Shown: positions 36,869 through 50,900, counted from the first letter of the stretch. The stretch is 64,000 nt of DNA from Neisseria weixii (GCF_002327085.1 NZ_CP023429.1:2222383-2286382); one strand, 5' to 3'. The notes: generated by a model from the letters alone, not told the origin. Made by a program: numbers and translations.

Positions 36869-36974
36869 TATAGCGGATTAACTTAACTTTCGCCACGGCG
36901 TTGCTGCGTCTTGCCGTACTACTTGCACTGTCTTCGGCTTGCTGCCTTGTATCGAAGTAATTAAATCCGCTATA
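36869..36974. repeat. Correia repeat enclosed element (CREE), short form
   Basis: 106 bp bounded by TATAGCGGATTAACTTAACT and AAGTAATTAAATCCGCTATA, with the interior CCACGGCGTTGCTGCGTCTT and GCCGTACTACTTGCACTGTC. It differs at only a few positions from 18486-18591. It lies between recC and the PepSY gene, in a 383-bp gap that otherwise holds only the DUS pair and the PepSY promoter region. Confidence 0.9.
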
Positions 36975-37109
36975 AATTCAACAAAATATAGCCACATTAA
37001 CTGATAACCTTGTCTTATATCAGATTCGGTCGCATTTTTACAGCAACTGTATTTATGGCAAACCGAGCCATCGCTATAATAGCCTGTTTTCAATACAACG
37101 GAAAACCAC

Positions 37110-38521
37110 ATGACCCCTTCCTCTACCGCGCCGGATAAGGCGCAACAGGCCAACCGCCGTTATCTGACTGTGTGGCGTTGGCATTTTTACGCAGGCTTTT
37201 TTGTCGCGCCTTTTTTAATTTTACTGGCGGCCACGGGCTTGGCCATGCTGTTGTTCGCCAACATCAGCGGCCGCGACGGCGAACGGATTCATGTCACCCC
37301 CAAGCCGTGGTACAACCTTTATCGGTACAAGCTGAAGCGGCGCGCAGAGCCTTACAGTCGGAAACCGCTTCAGTGGTGCAATACATTGCGCCTCGTGCCG
37401 ACGATATGGCGGCGGTGTTCCGCGTCAACGATGATGGCAAGGCGATGATAGTGGCGATTGATCCTTACACAGCACAGGTGGCCAAAGTATTTCCGCGCAA
37501 TCAGGATTGGTATCATTTGATGGACGAAATCCACAGCGATATTTTGCTCGGTACGTTTGGCGATTATTTATTGGAAACCGCAGCATCGTTAACTATTTTG
37601 CTGATCATAACCGGCGTTTATTTATGGTGGCGCAAACAAGGCAGTCTGAAAAATATGCTGCTGCCGAATATCACTTCCGGCCGCTCTGCTTGGCGCGAGA
37701 TTCACGGTGCAGTCGGTGCATGGATTTCGCTGATTTTGTTGTTGTTCTGCTTATCCGGCATCGCATGGGCAGGCATTTGGGGCGGCAAGGCAGTACAGGC
37801 TTGGAGCCAGTTCCCGGCCGGCAAATGGGGCGTTCCTCCCAATCCCGAATCGGATGTCGTCACCTACGGCCAATTATTGAATGACGGCAAAACCAAAGAA
37901 GTGCCGTGGGTATTGGAGCTGACGCCCATGCCGCAATCAGGCACAACTTTAGGCAAAGACGGGATTAACCCTGACGAACCGATGACATTGGAAACCGTTG
38001 ACCGCTACGCACGCGAAATCGGTTTTCAAGGCCGCTATCAATTGAATCTGCCGCAAGGCGAAACAGGCGTGTGGACACTGTCGCAAGATTCGATGAGCTA
38101 CGATGCCAACAGCCCTTTTATCGACCGCACCGTGCATCTCGACCAATACAGCGGCAAACAGTTGGCCGATATCCGCTACGATGACTACAACGCGTTCGGC
38201 AAATTCATGGCAGTCAGCATCGCGCTGCACATGGGCACACTGGGCTGGTGGAGCGTGGCGGCCAATGTGGCGTTTTGTTTGGCGGTAATTTTAATGTGTG
38301 TCAGCGGTTTTGTGATGTGGTGGAAACGCCGCCCGAGTCACGCCGTCGGTTTGAATCCGCCGTCAAACAAGGCAGAATTACCGGTGTGGTGGGCAATGGC
38401 TTTTCCGCTTCTACTGGTGGCACTGCTCTTCCCGACCGCCATCATTGCCATTTTGCTGATTGCAGTGTTGGATTTTGTGCTGTTGTCGCGCATTCCGGCA
38501 TTGAGCAAGTGGTTTAAATAA
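37110..38521 (+). CDS. PepSY-associated transmembrane protein (frameshifted)
   Basis: The N-terminal part (RRYLTVWRWHFYAGFFVAPF, then LILLAATGLAMLLF) and the second half (WYHLMDEIHSDILLGTFGDY, TILLIITGVYLWWRKQ, REIHGAVGAWISLILLLFCL, then GTLGWWSVAANVAFCLAVIL) are typical of PepSY_TM/PiuB-like proteins, with four transmembrane helices and conserved H/W residues. Many relatives are linked to siderophore or haem iron use, but no TonB receptor is near. The frame shifts at C5 (37297-37301): one more C joins IHVTP to QAVVQPLSVQAEAARRAL. Repaired length 470 residues. Confidence 0.85.
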
Positions 38522-38535
38522 AGCAAATAAAATAA

Positions 38536-38573
38536 AAGGCCGTCTGAAAACAAATTACGCTTCAAACGGCCTT
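38536..38573 (+). terminator. DUS-pair terminator with one mutated arm
   Basis: AAGGCCGTCTGAA pairs with TTCAAACGGCCTT (one mismatch; the right arm is no longer a DUS), 14 bp after the PepSY gene. Confidence 0.65.
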
Positions 38574-38608
38574 GATGATTTTATCCGGCTTTAATCAGCA
38601 AATAGTCT

Positions 38609-38805
38609 GAGATTTTTGCAAAACGCCCTGAAAGCCACTGCACAAAGAATCGACGTCATCCCCGCGTAGGTGGGAATCCATCTTAAAATTTCAGAAACTT
38701 ATTTTATTCAATAGCTTGCCATTCTCAAAGATGGATTTCCATCTGCGCAGGAATGATGGCCGTTGTGCCGTTTGTTGGTGGTTTATGAGGTTTTGCAAAG
38801 TTTTC
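38609..38805. repeat. MITE-like mosaic repeat (197 bp), complete but degenerate
   Basis: Ends GAGATTTTTGCAAAACGCC and GAGGTTTTGCAAAGTTTTC are inverted repeats. Inside are decayed dRS3-like palindromes (CCCCGCGTAGGTGGGAAT near 38660 and ATTTCCATCTGCGCAGGAAT near 38736), and a middle part TTTCAGAAACTTATTTTATT shared with 57461-57595. Confidence 0.7.
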
Positions 38806-38927
38806 AGCCTACAATTCTCTGTTTTATTTCAAAAAATAAAAAGATTTATTGATAAACCCATGGTTTGATTTCAAGGCCGTCTGAAACCTTTTGTGGATCT
38901 CTACTTCATGGCCGAAATCATCCGGAT

Positions 38928-38959
38928 AAAAAAAGCCCTGCTTTTCAGCAGGGCTTTCT
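38928..38959 (-). terminator. Intrinsic terminator of the giant adhesin gene
   Basis: On the coding (minus) strand AAGCCCTGCT-GAAA-AGCAGGGCTT is followed by a run of T. It lies 16 bp after the adhesin stop and is not built from DUS. Confidence 0.88.
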
Positions 38960-38974
38960 TGACAGGCTATGTGA

Positions 38975-41900
38975 TTAGCCCAGGGTTTCAATGTGGTTTT
39001 GCAGCACAGATTCCAGTGTCTCACCGGCAGACAAACCTTGGAAGGTAATGCTGTTTTGGTAAGTTTGACCATCTTTTGCCACACCGGTAAAGCTCAAGAC
39101 GTGGTTTGCATCATCCCAAACAGCGTTTTCTAACTGCTGCGGACTAACCAAGTCGGCAAATACGACTTTATCTTTGCCTGCCTGGAAGTCAGTAATGACA
39201 TCACGGCCACTGTTGCCGTTGGCCAAGAATACGAATTTATCCGCACCCACGCCACCGGTCAAAGTATCATTACCGGCACCGCCGAACAAGATGTCATTAC
39301 CCGAACCGCCAATCAAGGTATCGTTACCGCCGTCGATACGGTCATCCAACAGTTCGGTCCAGTTCTTGCGGACATAATCACCGATTTGCTGTTCAGTCGC
39401 ATCGCCGCCGCCGTTTTCCGTCCACTTGATGTATTCGGTCAATGCGCGCGCTCCCATGCCGTCGTGTGTACCTTCGGTATATTGGATACCGGTAATACCG
39501 TTGGTCCAACTCAGGTAATCGGTATTCAAGCTGTCGCCAAAAATGACATCGTCGCCATCTCCACCTCTTAAGGTGTCTCCGGATATTTTGTTTACCACGC
39601 GTTCGGTTGTACCGCTTTCCAATGCGGCATCAAGCTCTTCCGGAGTCGAAACCACTTGCGATTCACCTGCAGCACCTTGGTAAATAACGCGGCCGCTATG
39701 TTTATGCAAACTTAAATCTTGTTCGGTAACTTTATTGCCTTGTGCAACTGTATTATCGAAGAAGTTCAACATGTTTTTCTGGATACCTTTAGAGAAACCC
39801 ACCGCATGAACATCCGAAACGGCCGACAAGCCTTTAAAGCTCTTCAACGCTTCTGTTACCGAACCTTGGTTTACATAGCCTTTGTAAACATTGCCAAAAC
39901 CCGTATTACCATGTGTAGTCGGTTCTCCGTCAGTCAAAAAGTAAGTAACGTTTTTATAGCCATTGCCTGATACACCTTTGAACCAAGAGGTCGCATCACG
40001 GAATACGTCGTCATAGTTAGTCAAACCGCTGGCTTTCACACCATAGATAGCGTTTACTAATTTATCAACATTAGCTTCCGTAAGCTGGGAAATGGTTACT
40101 TTTTGCGTCGCAGTCGTTCCAAAAGCAAAGAATGTTACATTCAGTTTGCCATCGTGATTCGCAAAGTCTTTTGCCAACTTCAAAAGGGATTTACGTGCAA
40201 TCTCAATGTAGGATTCACCCTTATCGGTTCGATACTGCGCCATACTGTTGGAAGTATCCAAGATAACCGCCACATTGTAATCATGACCGGGCTTGATAAT
40301 AATCTCATAACCACCAGTATCGCCAATCAACACATCGTTACCGTACCCCACGAATATTATTTGAATCATTGTTTCCAATTATTGCTTTATCGGAATCTTG
40401 ACCATTAATATTAATCGTCAGCGTTGCAGCAGATTTGTCTCCATCTGCATCAGTCACCGTGTACGTGAAAGTCTCTTGCAACGATTCACCGCTGTTTAAG
40501 GCTTTTACCGCTGCATTGCCGGTATTCAATGTGTAAGTATATTTACCGTTTGCATCCAGAGTCAGCGAACCATATTGGCCGACAGTATTTCCTGCAACTA
40601 CGGATACCGGGCTATCTGCTCCCAAGGTATCGTTATCCAACACATTGCCGCTTACATCCGTACCAGATTCGGCAATGCTGTTAGCGTCATTTACTGCTAC
40701 CGGGGCAGTATCGGTAATCTGGATATCCAAACTGTCCATCGCGGTATTACCTGCCTTATCACGTACAACAACCACGAAACTGTCTTTCACGGAGTCATCG
40801 CCGGCACTGTGGTCTTTTGCTTTACCGTTTTCAGTATAACGGTAAGAAACTTCACCTTTAGCTGCATTGTAACCGGTAATCACCAAAGTACCCAGCTTGG
40901 TCGTTACGGTCACAGGGCTGCCTACAGTAGCAGCTGTGACATCTTTACCTGCTACCGTAATACTCGCAACCAAAGCGTCTGATACTTTAATTACACCGTT
41001 TACAACTGTACCAGAAGCTTCTTTAACAGCCTTATCTTCAGCAGCTACTGCTGGTACCGCCGTATCAATCACGTTGCCTTTGCCGCCGTTGTCGTCACTG
41101 GCTTCGGCCGCGTTACCGGCTTTGTCGGTCACTTTGGCATCGACTGTGTAGCTACCGTCCGGCAATGCGTTCGGTACTTCTGCTTCGTAAGTGCCGTCCG
41201 CTTTCACCGTAGTGGTCACCACTTGGGTCTCGCCGTTGCCATCGGTCACGGTCAATGTCACCACTTGGCCTGCTTCGACATCGGTCGTGGTACCGGTAAT
41301 CAAAGGTGTGTTGTCATTGCTCAAATCCGGTGCGTCTACGCTAATCGCAGCAGTGGTGTCTACTGAACCGGTGTCGGCCGCCGTGGCTTTGTTACCGGCG
41401 GCATCGGCCACTTCCGCTGACACTGTGTAGCTACCGTCCGCCAATTCTGCCGGTACGTCCGCTTCGTAAGTGCCGCCCGCTTTCACGGTGGTGGTCACCA
41501 CTTGGGTTGCGCCGTTGGCATCGGTCACGGTCAGGGTCACTACCGAACCTGCCGGTGCATCGGTGCTGCCGGTAAGGGTCGGGGTGTTGTCGTTGCTGTT
41601 GTCCGGCGCATCGACGGTAATCGCCGGTGCAGTCGTGTCGATGGTGCCTTCGTCGGTCGCCGTGCCTTTGTTGCCGGCCGGATCTTCTACTTCGGCTGTC
41701 ACTTTAACCGGGCCTTCCGGCAATTCGTTCGGTACTTCTACCTCAAAGCTGCCGTCGTCTTTCACGGTAGTGGTCACCACTTGGGTCTCGCCGTTGCCAT
41801 CGGTCACGGTTACGGTAACAACAGTGCCTGTCGGCGCATCGGTGCTGCCGGTAAGGGTCGGGGTCGTGTCGTTACCGGTCTCCGGTACGTCTACGGTAAT

Positions 41901-44900
41901 CACCGGTGCAGTCGTGTCGATGGTGCCTTTGTCGGTCGCCGTACCTTTGTTGCCGGCCGGGTCTTCTACTTCGGCCACAACGCTCACTTCGCCTTCCGGC
42001 AATGCGTTCGGTACGTCTGTTTCGTAAGTGCCGTCCGCTTTCACGGTGGTGGTCACCACTTGGGTTTCGCCGTTGGCATCGGTCACAGTCAGGGTCACTA
42101 CCGAACCTGCCGGTGCATCGGTGCTGCCGGTAAGGGTCGGGGTCGTGTCGTTACCGGTCTCCGGTACGTCTACGGTAATCACCGGTGCAGTCGTGTCGAT
42201 GACGTTGCCTTTGCCGCCGTTGTCGTCACTGGCTTCGGCCGCGTTACCGGCTTTGTCGGTCACTTTGGCATCGACTGTGTAGCTACCGTCCGGCAATGCG
42301 TTCGGTACTTCTGCTTCGTAAGTGCCGTCCGCTTTCACCGTAGTGGTCACCACTTGGGTCTCGCCGTTGCCATCGGTCACGGTCAATGTCACCACTTGGC
42401 CTGCTTCGACATCGGTCGTGGTACCGGTAATCAAAGGTGTGTTGTCATTGCTCAAATCCGGTGCGTCTACGCTAATCGCAGCAGTGGTGTCTACTGAACC
42501 GGTGTCGGCCGCCGTGGCTTTGTTACCGGCGGCATCGGCCACTTCCGCTGACACTGTGTAGCTACCGTCCGCCAATTCTGCCGGTACGTCCGCTTCGTAA
42601 GTGCCGCCCGCTTTCACGGTGGTGGTCACCACTTGGGTTGCGCCGTTGGCATCGGTCACGGTCAGGGTCACTACCGAACCTGCCGGTGCATCGGTGCTGC
42701 CGGTAAGGGTCGGGGTGTTGTCGTTGCTGTTGTCCGGCGCATCGACGGTAATCGCCGGTGCAGTCGTGTCGATGGTGCCTTCGTCGGTCGCCGTGCCTTT
42801 GTTGCCGGCCGGATCTTCTACTTCGGCTGTCACTTTAACCGGGCCTTCCGGCAATTCGTTCGGTACTTCTACCTCAAAGCTGCCGTCGTCTTTCACCGTA
42901 GTGGTCACCACTTGGGTCTCGCCGTTGCCATCGGTCACGGTTACGGTAACAACAGTGCCTGTCGGCGCATCGGTGCTGCCGGTAAGGGTCGGGGTCGTGT
43001 CGTTACCGGTCTCCGGTACGTCTACGGTAATCACCGGTGCAGTCGTGTCGATGGTGCCTTTGTCGGTCGCCGTACCTTTGTTGCCGGCCGGTCTTCTACT
43101 TCGGCCACAACGCTCACTTCGCCTTCCGGCAATGCGTTCGGTACGTCTGTTTCGTAAGTGCCGTCCGCTTTCACGGTGGTGGTCACCACTTGGGTTTCGC
43201 CGTTGGCATCGGTCACAGTCAGGGTCACTACCGAACCTGCCGGTGCATCGGTGCTGCCGGTAAGGGTCGGGGTCGTGTCGTTACCGGTCTCCGGTACGTC
43301 TACGGTAATCACCGGTGCAGTCGTGTCGATGGTGCCTTCGTCGGTCGCCGTGCCTTTGTTGCCGGCCGGATCTTCTACTTCGGCTGTCACTTTAACCGGG
43401 CCTTCCGGCAATTCGTTCGGTACTTCTACCTCAAAGCTGCCGTCGTCTTTCACCGTAGTGGTCACCACTTGGGTCTCGCCGTTGCCATCGGTCACGGTTA
43501 CGGTAACAACAGTGCCTGTCGGCGCATCGGTGCTGCGGTAAGGGTCGGGGTCGTGTCGTTACCGGTCTCCGGTACGTCTACGGTAATCACCGGTGCAGTC
43601 GTGTCGATGGTGCCTTTGTCGGTCGCCGTACCTTTGTTGCCGGCCGGGTCTTCTACTTCGGCCACAACGCTCACTTCGCCTTCCGGCAATGCGTTCGGTA
43701 CGTCTGTTTCGTAAGTGCCGTCCGCTTTCACGGTGGTGGTCACCACTTGGGTTTCGCCGTTGGCATCGGTCACAGTCAGGGTCACTACCGAACCTGCCGG
43801 TGCATCGGTGCTGCCGGTAAGGGTCGGGGTCGTGTCGTTACCGGTCTCCGGTACGTCTACGGTAATCACCGGTGCAGTCGTGTCGATGACGTTGCCTTTG
43901 CCGCCGTTGTCGTCACTGGCTTCGGCCGCGTTACCGGCTTTGTCGGTCACTTTGGCATCGACTGTGTAGCTACCGTCCGGCAATGCGTTCGGTACTTCTG
44001 CTTCGTAAGTGCCGTCCGCTTTCACCGTAGTGGTCACCACTTGGGTCTCGCCGTTGCCATCGGTCACGGTCAATGTCACCACTTGGCCTGCTTCGACATC
44101 GGTCGTGGTACCGGTAATCAAAGGTGTGTTGTCATTGCTCAAATCCGGTGCGTCTACGCTAATCGCAGCAGTGGTGTCTACTGAACCGGTGTCGGCCGCC
44201 GTGGCTTTGTTACCGGCGGCATCGGCCACTTCCGCTGACACTGTGTAGCTACCGTCCGCCAATTCTGCCGGTACGTCCGCTTCGTAAGTGCCGCCCGCTT
44301 TCACGGTGGTGGTCACCACTTGGGTTGCGCCGTTGGCATCGGTCACGGTCAGGGTCACTACCGAACCTGCCGGTGCATCGGTGCTGCGGTAAGGGTCGGG
44401 GTGTTGTCGTTGCTGTTGTCCGGCGCATCGACGGTAATCGCCGGTGCAGTCGTGTCGATGGTGCCTTCGTCGGTCGCCGTGCCTTTGTTGCCGGCCGGAT
44501 CTTCTACTTCGGCTGTCACTTTAACCGGGCCTTCCGGCAATTCGTTCGGTACTTCTACCTCAAAGCTGCCGTCGTCTTTCACGGTAGTGGTCACCACTTG
44601 GGTCTCGCCGTTGCCATCGGTCACGGTTACGGTAACAACAGTGCCTGTCGGCGCATCGGTGCTGCCGGTAAGGGTCGGGTCGTGTCGTTACCGGTCTCCG
44701 GTACGTCTACGGTAATCACCGGTGCAGTCGTGTCGATGGTGCCTTTGTCGGTCGCCGTACCTTTGTTGCCGGCCGGGTCTTCTACTTCGGCCACAACGCT
44801 CACTTCGCCTTCCGGCAATGCGTTCGGTACGTCTGTTTCGTAAGTGCCGTCCGCTTTCACGGTGGTGGTTACCACTTGGGTTTCGCCGTTGGCATCGGTC

Positions 44901-47900
44901 ACAGTCAGGGTCACTACCGAACCTGCCGGTGCATCGGTGCTGCCGGTAAGGGTCGGGGTCGTGTCGTTACCGGTCTCCGGTACGTCTACGGTAATCACCG
45001 GTGCAGTCGTGTCGATGACGTTGCCTTTGCCGCCGTTGTCGTCACTGGCTTCGGCCGCGTTACCGGCTTTGTCGGTCACTTTGGCATCGACTGTGTAGCT
45101 ACCGTCCGGCAATGCGTTCGGTACTTCTGCTTCGTAAGTGCCGTCCGCTTTCACCGTAGTGGTCACCACTTGGGTCTCGCCGTTGCCATCGGTCACGGTC
45201 AATGTCACCACTTGGCCTGCTTCGACATCGGTCGTGGTACCGGTAATCAAAGGTGTGTTGTCATTGCTCAAATCCGGTGCGTCTACGCTAATCGCAGCAG
45301 TGGTGTCTACTGAACCGGTGTCGGCCGCCGTGGCTTTGTTACCGGCGGCATCGGCCACTTCCGCTGACACTGTGTAGCTACCGTCCGCCAATTCTGCCGG
45401 TACGTCCGCTTCGTAAGTGCCGCCCGCTTTCACGGTGGTGGTCACCACTTGGGTTGCGCCGTTGGCATCGGTCACGGTCAGGGTCACTACCGAACCTGCC
45501 GGTGCATCGGTGCTGCCGGTAAGGGTCGGGTGTTGTCGTTGCTGTTGTCCGGCGCATCGACGGTAATCGCCGGTGCAGTCGTGTCGATGGTGCCTTCGTC
45601 GGTCGCCGTGCCTTTGTTGCCGGCCGGATCTTCTACTTCGGCTGTCACTTTAACCGGGCCTTCCGGCAATTCGTTCGGTACTTCTACCTCAAAGCTGCCG
45701 TCGTCTTTCACGGTAGTGGTCACCACTTGGGTCTCGCCGTTGCCATCGGTCACGGTTACGGTAACAACAGTGCCTGTCGGCGCATCGGTGCTGCCGGTAA
45801 GGGTCGGGGTCGTGTCGTTACCGGTCTCCGGTACGTCTACGGTAATCACCGGTGCAGTCGTGTCGATGGTGCCTTTGTCGGTCGCCGTACCTTTGTTGCC
45901 GGCCGGGTCTTCTACTTCGGCCACAACGCTCACTTCGCCTTCCGGCAATGCGTTCGGTACGTCTGTTTCGTAAGTGCCGTCCGCTTTCACGGTGGTGGTT
46001 ACCACTTGGGTTTCGCCGTTGGCATCGGTCACAGTCAGGGTCACTACCGAACCTGCCGGTGCATCGGTGCTGCCGGTAAGGGTCGGGGTCGTGTCGTTAC
46101 CGGTCTCCGGTACGTCTACGGTAATCACCGGTGCAGTCGTGTCGATGACGTTGCCTTTGCCGCCGTTGTCGTCACTGGCTTCGGCCGCGTTACCGGCTTT
46201 GTCGGTCACTTTGGCATCGACTGTGTAGCTACCGTCCGGCAATGCGTTCGGTACTTCTGCTTCGTAAGTGCCGTCCGCTTTCACCGTAGTGGTCACCACT
46301 TGGGTCTCGCCGTTGCCATCGGTCACGGTCAATGTCACCACTTGGCCTGCTTCGACATCGGTCGTGGTACCGGTAATCAAAGGTGTGTTGTCATTGCTCA
46401 AATCCGGTGCGTCTACGCTAATCGCAGCAGTGGTGTCTACTGAACCGGTGTCGGCCGCCGTGGCTTTGTTACCGGCGGCATCGGCCACTTCCGCTGACAC
46501 TGTGTAGCTACCGTCCGCCAATTCTGCCGGTACGTCCGCTTCGTAAGTGCCGCCCGCTTTCACGGTGGTGGTCACCACTTGGGTTGCGCCGTTGGCATCG
46601 GTCACGGTCAGGGTCACTACCGAACCTGCCGGTGCATCGGTGCTGCCGGTAAGGGTCGGGGTGTTGTCGTTGCTGTTGTCCGGCGCATCGACGGTAATCG
46701 CCGGTGCAGTCGTGTCGATGGTGCCTTCGTCGGTCGCCGTGCCTTTGTTGCCGGCCGGATCTTCTACTTCGGCTGTCACTTTAACCGGGCCTTCCGGCAA
46801 TTCGTTCGGTACTTCTACCTCAAAGCTGCCGTCGTCTTTCACCGTAGTGGTCACCACTTGGGTCTCGCCGTTGCCATCGGTCACGGTTACGGTAACAACA
46901 GTGCCTGTCGGCGCATCGGTGCTGCCGGTAAGGGTCGGGGTCGTGTCGTTACCGGTCTCCGGTACGTCTACGGTAATCACCGGTGCAGTCGTGTCGATGG
47001 TGCCTTTGTCGGTCGCCGTACCTTTGTTGCCGGCCGGGTCTTCTACTTCGGCCACAACGCTCACTTCGCCTTCCGGCAATGCGTTCGGTACGTCGCTTCG
47101 TAAGTGCCGTCCGCTTTCACGGTGGTGGTCACCACTTGGGTTTCGCCGTTGGCATCGGTCACAGTCAGGGTCACTACCGAACCTGCCGGTGCATCGGTGC
47201 TGCCGGTAAGGGTCGGGGTCGTGTCGTTACCGGTCTCCGGTACGTCTACGGTAATCACCGGTGCAGTCGTGTCGATGGTGCCTTCGTCGGTCGCCGTGCC
47301 TTTGTTGCCGGCCGGATCTTCTACTTCGGCTGTCACTTTAACCGGGCCTTCCGGCAATTCGTTCGGTACTTCTACCTCAAAGCTGCCGTCGTCTTTCACG
47401 GTAGTGGTCACCACTTGGGTCTCGCCGTTGCCATCGGTCACGGTTACGGTAACAACAGTGCCTGTCGGCGCATCGGTGCTGCCGGTAAGGGTCGGGGTCG
47501 TGTCGTTACCGGTCTCCGGTACGTCTACGGTAATCACCGGTGCAGTCGTGTCGATGGTGCCTTTGTCGGTCGCCGTACCTTTGTTGCCGGCCGGGTCTTC
47601 TACTTCGGCCACAACGCTCACTTCGCCTTCCGGCAATGCGTTCGGTACGTCTGTTTCGTAAGTGCCGTCCGCTTTCACGGTGGTGGTTACCACTTGGGTT
47701 TCGCCGTTGGCATCGGTCACAGTCAGGGTCACTACCGAACCTGCCGGTGCATCGGTGCTGCCGGTAAGGGTCGGGGTCGTGTCGTTACCGGTCTCCGGTA
47801 CGTCTACGGTAATCACCGGTGCAGTCGTGTCGATGACGTTGCCTTTGCCGCCGTTGTCGTCACTGGCTTCGGCCGCGTTACCGGCTTTGTCGGTCACTTT

Positions 47901-50900
47901 GGCATCGACTGTGTAGCTACCGTCCGGCAATGCGTTCGGTACTTCTGCTTCGTAAGTGCCGTCCGCTTTCACCGTAGTGGTCACCACTTGGGTCTCGCCG
48001 TTGCCATCGGTCACGGTCAATGTCACCACTTGGCCTGCTTCGACATCGGTCGTGGTACCGGTAATCAAAGGTGTGTTGTCATTGCTCAAATCCGGTGCGT
48101 CTACGCTAATCGCAGCAGTGGTGTCTACTGAACCGGTGTCGGCCGCCGTGGCTTTGTTACCGGCGGCATCGGCCACTTCCGCTGACACTGTGTAGCTACC
48201 GTCCGCCAATTCTGCCGGTACGTCCGCTTCGTAAGTGCCGCCCGCTTTCACGGTGGTGGTCACCACTTGGGTTGCGCCGTTGGCATCGGTCACGGTCAGG
48301 GTCACTACCGAACCTGCCGGTGCATCGGTGCTGCCGGTAAGGGTCGGGGTGTTGTCGTTGCTGTTGTCCGGCGCATCGACGGTAATCGCCGGTGCAGTCG
48401 TGTCGATGGTGCCTTCGTCGGTCGCCGTGCCTTTGTTGCCGGCCGGATCTTCTACTTCGGCTGTCACTTTAACCGGGCCTTCCGGCAATTCGTTCGGTAC
48501 TTCTACCTCAAAGCTGCCGTCGTCTTTCACGTAGTGGTCACCACTTGGGTCTCGCCGTTGCCATCGGTCACGGTTACGGTAACAACAGTGCCTGTCGGCG
48601 CATCGGTGCTGCCGGTAAGGGTCGGGTCGTGTCGTTACCGGTCTCCGGTACGTCTACGGTAATCACCGGTGCAGTCGTGTCGATGGTGCCTTTGTCGGTC
48701 GCCGTACCTTTGTTGCCGGCCGGGTCTTCTACTTCGGCCACAACGCTCACTTCGCCTTCCGGCAATGCGTTCGGTACGTCTGTTTCGTAAGTGCCGTCCG
48801 CTTTCACGGTGGTGGTCACCACTTGGGTTTCGCCGTTGGCATCGGTCACAGTCAGGGTCACTACCGAACCTGCCGGTGCATCGGTGCTGCCGGTAAGGGT
48901 CGGGGTCGTGTCGTTACCGGTCTCCGGTACGTCTACGGTAATCACCGGTGCAGTCGTGTCGATGACGTTGCCTTTGCCGCCGTTGTCGTCACTGGCTTCG
49001 GCCGCGTTACCGGCTTTGTCGGTCACTTTGGCATCGACTGTGTAGCTACCGTCCGGCAATGCGTTCGGTACTTCTGCTTCGTAAGTGCCGTCCGCTTTCA
49101 CCGTAGTGGTCACCACTTGGGTCTCGCCGTTGCCATCGGTCACGGTCAATGTCACCACTTGGCCTGCTTCGACATCGGTCGTGGTACCGGTAATCAAAGG
49201 TGTGTTGTCATTGCTCAAATCCGGTGCGTCTACGCTAATCGCAGCAGTGGTGTCTACTGAACCGGTGTCGGCCGCCGTGGCTTTGTTACCGGCGGCATCG
49301 GCCACTTCCGCTGACACTGTGTAGCTACCGTCCGCCAATTCTGCCGGTACGTCCGCTTCGTAAGTGCCGCCCGCTTTCACGGTGGTGGTCACCACTTGGG
49401 TTGCGCCGTTGGCATCGGTCACGGTCAGGGTCACTACCGAACCTGCCGGTGCATCGGTGCTGCCGGTAAGGGTCGGGGTGTTGTCGTTGCTGTTGTCCGG
49501 CGCATCGACGGTAATCGCCGGTGCAGTCGTGTCGATGGTGCCTTCGTCGGTCGCCGTGCCTTTGTTGCCGGCCGGATCTTCTACTTCGGCTGTCACTTTA
49601 ACCGGGCCTTCCGGCAATTCGTTCGGTACTTCTACCTCAAAGCTGCCGTCGTCTTTCACGGTAGTGGTCACCACTTGGGTCTCGCCGTTGCCATCGGTCA
49701 CGGTTACGGTAACAACAGTGCCTGTCGGCGCATCGGTGCTGCCGGTAAGGGTCGGGGTCGTGTCGTTACCGGTCTCCGGTACGTCTACGGTAATCACCGG
49801 TGCAGTCGTGTCGATGGTGCCTTTGTCGGTCGCCGTACCTTTGTTGCCGGCCGGGTCTTCTACTTCGGCCACAACGCTCACTTCGCCTTCCGGCAATGCG
49901 TTCGGTACGTCTGTTTCGTAAGTGCCGTCCGCTTTCACGGTGGTGGTTACCACTTGGGTTTCGCCGTTGGCATCGGTCACAGTCAGGGTCACTACCGAAC
50001 CTGCCGGTGCATCGGTGCTGCCGGTAAGGGTCGGGGTCGTGTCGTTACCGGTCTCCGGTACGTCTACGGTAATCACCGGTGCAGTCGTGTCGATGACGTT
50101 GCCTTTGCCGCCGTTGTCGTCACTGGCTTCGGCCGCGTTACCGGCTTTGTCGGTCACTTTGGCATCGACTGTGTAGCTACCGTCCGGCAATGCGTTCGGT
50201 ACTTCTGCTTCGTAAGTGCCGTCCGCTTTCACCGTAGTGGTCACCACTTGGGTCTCGCCGTTGCCATCGGTCACGGTCAATGTCACCACTTGGCCTGCTT
50301 CGACATCGGTCGTGGTACCGGTAATCAAAGGTGTGTTGTCATTGCTCAAATCCGGTGCGTCTACGCTAATCGCAGCAGTGGTGTCTACTGAACCGGTGTC
50401 GGCCGCCGTGGCTTTGTTACCGGCGGCATCGGCCACTTCCGCTGACACTGTGTAGCTACCGTCCGCCAATTCTGCCGGTACGTCCGCTTCGTAAGTGCCG
50501 CCCGCTTTCACGGTGGTGGTCACCACTTGGGTTGCGCCGTTGGCATCGGTCACGGTCAGGGTCACTACCGAACCTGCCGGTGCATCGGTGCTGCCGGTAA
50601 GGGTCGGGGTGTTGTCGTTGCTGTTGTCCGGCGCATCGACGGTAATCGCCGGTGCAGTCGTGTCGATGGTGCCTTCGTCGGTCGCCGTGCCTTTGTTGCC
50701 GGCCGGATCTTCTACTTCGGCTGTCACTTTAACCGGGCCTTCCGGCAATTCGTTCGGTACTTCTACCTCAAAGCTGCCGTCGTCTTTCACGGTAGTGGTC
50801 ACCACTTGGGTCTCGCCGTTGCCATCGGTCACGGTTACGGTAACAACAGTGCCTGTCGGCGCATCGGTGCTGCCGGTAAGGGTCGGGGTCGTGTCGTTAC

